Shown one piece after another: positions 62,706 through 64,000 of a stretch of DNA of 64,000 bases. The position numbers were made by a program, and so were the translations under genes. How positions within the stretch are numbered: the first letter of the stretch is position 1; each line of letters starts with the position of its first letter. The DNA comes from Hydractinia symbiolongicarpus (Eukaryota > Cnidaria > Hydrozoa > Anthoathecata > Hydractiniidae). The notes below the pieces were generated by a model. It made no database searches, was not told where the DNA came from, and worked only from the letters and a program-made list of their open reading frames with translations. The DNA is taken from positions 24,284,001 to 24,348,000 of the forward strand of contig NC_079888.1 of assembly GCF_029227915.1 (NCBI RefSeq). Direction: 5' to 3'.

Positions 62706-64000
62706 TAAACTCATTTCCCGAACGATTTTTTAAATTTTTTTTTCACCAGTAAAACGCATGAGACTTGTAGTTTTCAAAAATGTTTTCATTTTTGATGAGA
62801 CGCTGAATAAAAGCAGTTTAATCGCCGGCAAAACAAAATCCGCGATTTCCCGTAAATCCCGGACTCGGCCCGTATAGTCAAAAGTATACAAAGAAAGTAC
62901 CCAGGGAGTAAACTCATTTCCCGAACGATTTTTTAAATTACTTTTTCACCACTAAAACGCATGAGACTTGTAGTTTTCAAAAATGTTTTCATTTTTGATG
63001 AGACGCTTAATGAAAGAGGTTTAATCTCCGGAAAACGAAAACCCGCGATTTCCCGTAAATCCCGGGCTTGGCCCGTATAGTCGAATGTATACAAAGAAAG
63101 TACCCTGTGAGTAAACTCATTTCCAGAACGATTTTTTAAATTATTTTTTCACCACTAAAAAGCATAAGACTTGTAGGTTTTAAAAATGTTTTCATTTTTG
63201 ATGAGACGCTGAATAAAAGAAGTTTAATCGCCGGCAAACAAAAACCCGTGATTTCCCGTAAATCCCGGCTTGGCCCGTATAGTCAAAAGTATACAAAGAA
63301 AGTACCCAGGGAGTAAACTCATTTCCCGAACGATTTTTTAAATTATTTTTTCACCACTAAAACGCATGAGACTTGTAGTTTTCAAAAATGTTTTCATTTT
63401 TGATGAGACGCTGAATAAAAGAAGTTTAATCGCCGGCAAACGAAAACCTGCGATTTCCCGTAAATCCCGGGCTTGGCACGTATAGTCCAATGTATACAAA
63501 GAAAGTACCCAGGGAGTAAACTCATTTCCCGAACGATTTTTTAAATTTTTTTTCACCACTAAAACGCATGAGACTTGTAGTTTTCAAAAATGTTTTCATT
63601 TTTGATGAGACGCTGAATAAACGCAGTTTAATCGCCGGCAAACGAAAATCCGCGATTTCCCGTAAATCCCGGACTCGGCCCGTATAGTCAAAAGTATACA
63701 AAGAAAGTACCCAGGGAGTAAACTCATTTCCCGAACGATTTTTTAAATTATTTTATCACCACTAAAACGCATGAGACTTGTAGTTGTCAAAAATGTTTTC
63801 ATTTTTGAGGAGAGTCTTAATGAAAGAGGTTTAATCGCCGGCAAACGAGATCCGGGTTTTCCCGTAAATCCGGGGCTTGGCCCGTATAGTCGAATGTATA
63901 CAAAGAAAGTACCCAGGGAGTAAACTCATTTCCCGAACGATTTTTTAAATTTTTTTTCACCACTAAAACGCATGAGACTTGTAGTTTTCAAAAATGTTTT

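Larger units (their letters stand above)
60100..63617 (+). repeat. 10-monomer HOR (2033 bp), two copies
   Basis: About 60100-61584 recurs at 62133-63617. Shared rare markers: aatcaccggc (60171/62204), aacactaaagcccatgag (60.50/62.53 kb), tagtacccagggag doubling (60641/62674), ggcaaaacaaaat (60.80/62.83 kb), aatctccgg (60990/63023) and agtccaatgt (61451/63484). The unit is about 9 bp longer than ten standard monomers because of the microduplication. Confidence 0.9.
1..64000 (+). repeat. Tandem satellite array, ~202-203 bp monomer, fills the window
   Basis: The same unit recurs from the first base to the last, always head to tail on the same strand. An example spacing is the dyad at 202, 404 and so on, exactly 202 bp apart; later units are 200-204 bp, with a few longer or shorter ones caused by small indels. 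No interval of even 100 bases departs from the monomer plan, so every gene-free stretch here is satellite. Units differ by scattered substitutions, T-run length changes and a small set of shared diagnostic variants. Arrays of this kind in eukaryotes are usually heterochromatic and are often centromeric or pericentromeric; that location is an inference, not shown by the sequence. Both ends are cut inside the array, so its true length is unknown. Confidence 0.98.
59551..64000 (+). repeat. 20-monomer repeat (4067 bp), second copy cut by window end
   Basis: Bases from 59551 recur from 63618: taaacgcag, then the ttttatcacc monomer with gaggag and cgagatccgg. The copy differs by gagagtctt versus gagactctt and by a 2-bp loss in the GC block (gagatccgggttttccc). 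It runs off the end of the window, so its full length is not visible. Confidence 0.8.

Noticed and set aside
44-63559. Recurring ORFs of about 60-119 codons on both strands (for example 90-338 +, 5017-5376 -)
   Set aside because: They overlap each other on opposite strands within the same monomers, repeat at HOR offsets and end within one or two units because 202-203 bp shifts the frame. No start signals, domains or third-position bias are apparent. They are by-products of the satellite, not genes.
1-64000. CRISPR array
   Set aside because: Repeats are directly adjacent 202-bp units with no unique spacers, no 23-50 bp repeat/spacer alternation and no cas genes.
1-64000. Transposon or LTR-derived tandem unit
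   Set aside because: I see no terminal inverted repeats, primer-binding site, polypurine tract or protein-coding remnant in any unit. Origin from a mobile element cannot be excluded but nothing here supports it.
1-64000. Telomeric repeats, rDNA or other known tandem families
   Set aside because: No telomere-type hexamer or heptamer runs and no recognisable rRNA segments occur; the unit is unrelated by eye to these.

Overview
The whole 64 kb window is one uninterrupted, head-to-tail satellite DNA array. The repeating unit is about 202-203 bp, so the window holds roughly 316 monomers, all in the same orientation. I see no gene, RNA gene, transposon, spacer or unique sequence anywhere, and the window both starts and ends inside the array. 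An array of this size and style is typical of eukaryotic constitutive heterochromatin (centromeric, pericentromeric or subtelomeric). The sequence alone does not name the organism; I do not recognise the satellite family.

Each monomer has a fixed plan. It begins with a 22-bp dyad (9-bp arms, TTTT loop). A GC-rich, CpG-dense block of about 50 bp follows (GCCGGC ... CCCGCG ... CCCG ... GGCCCG). Next come a GTATAC/AGTACC segment and a T-tract-rich stretch, which leads into the next dyad. Because 202 is not divisible by 3, reading frames shift at every monomer. The only ORFs are therefore short by-products (about 60-119 codons) that recur wherever the same monomer variant recurs.

The monomers are not uniform. 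Combinations of diagnostic variants recur at whole-monomer offsets and reveal nested, irregular higher-order repeats (HORs). Layout: (1) 1-5.2 kb, monomers of one type only (caaaag before GTATAC), with 9-mer, 3-mer, 5-mer and 1-mer duplications. (2) 5.2-18 kb, a mix of caaaag and cgaatg monomers in 4-mer and 8-mer HORs, interrupted at about 10.9-12.65 kb by an island of zone-1 sequence. (3) 18-28 kb, short and recent duplications of 1, 2 and 4 monomers. (4) 28-33 kb, a nested 6/10/12-mer complex. (5) 33-38 kb, 3-, 4- and 11-mer repeats. (6) 37.6-44.7 kb, two 18-monomer (3646 bp) blocks. (7) 43.3-55.3 kb, two very large tandem blocks of about 29 and 30 monomers (5.87 and 6.08 kb). (8) 55-64 kb, 8-, 10-, 11- and 20-monomer repeats, one carrying a shared 14-bp microduplication.

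Nothing here works together as genes. The pattern is what repeated unequal exchange, amplification and conversion produce. All coordinates of repeat blocks were read by eye from diagnostic variants; edges are uncertain by tens of bases, while offsets are accurate to about 1-3 bp.
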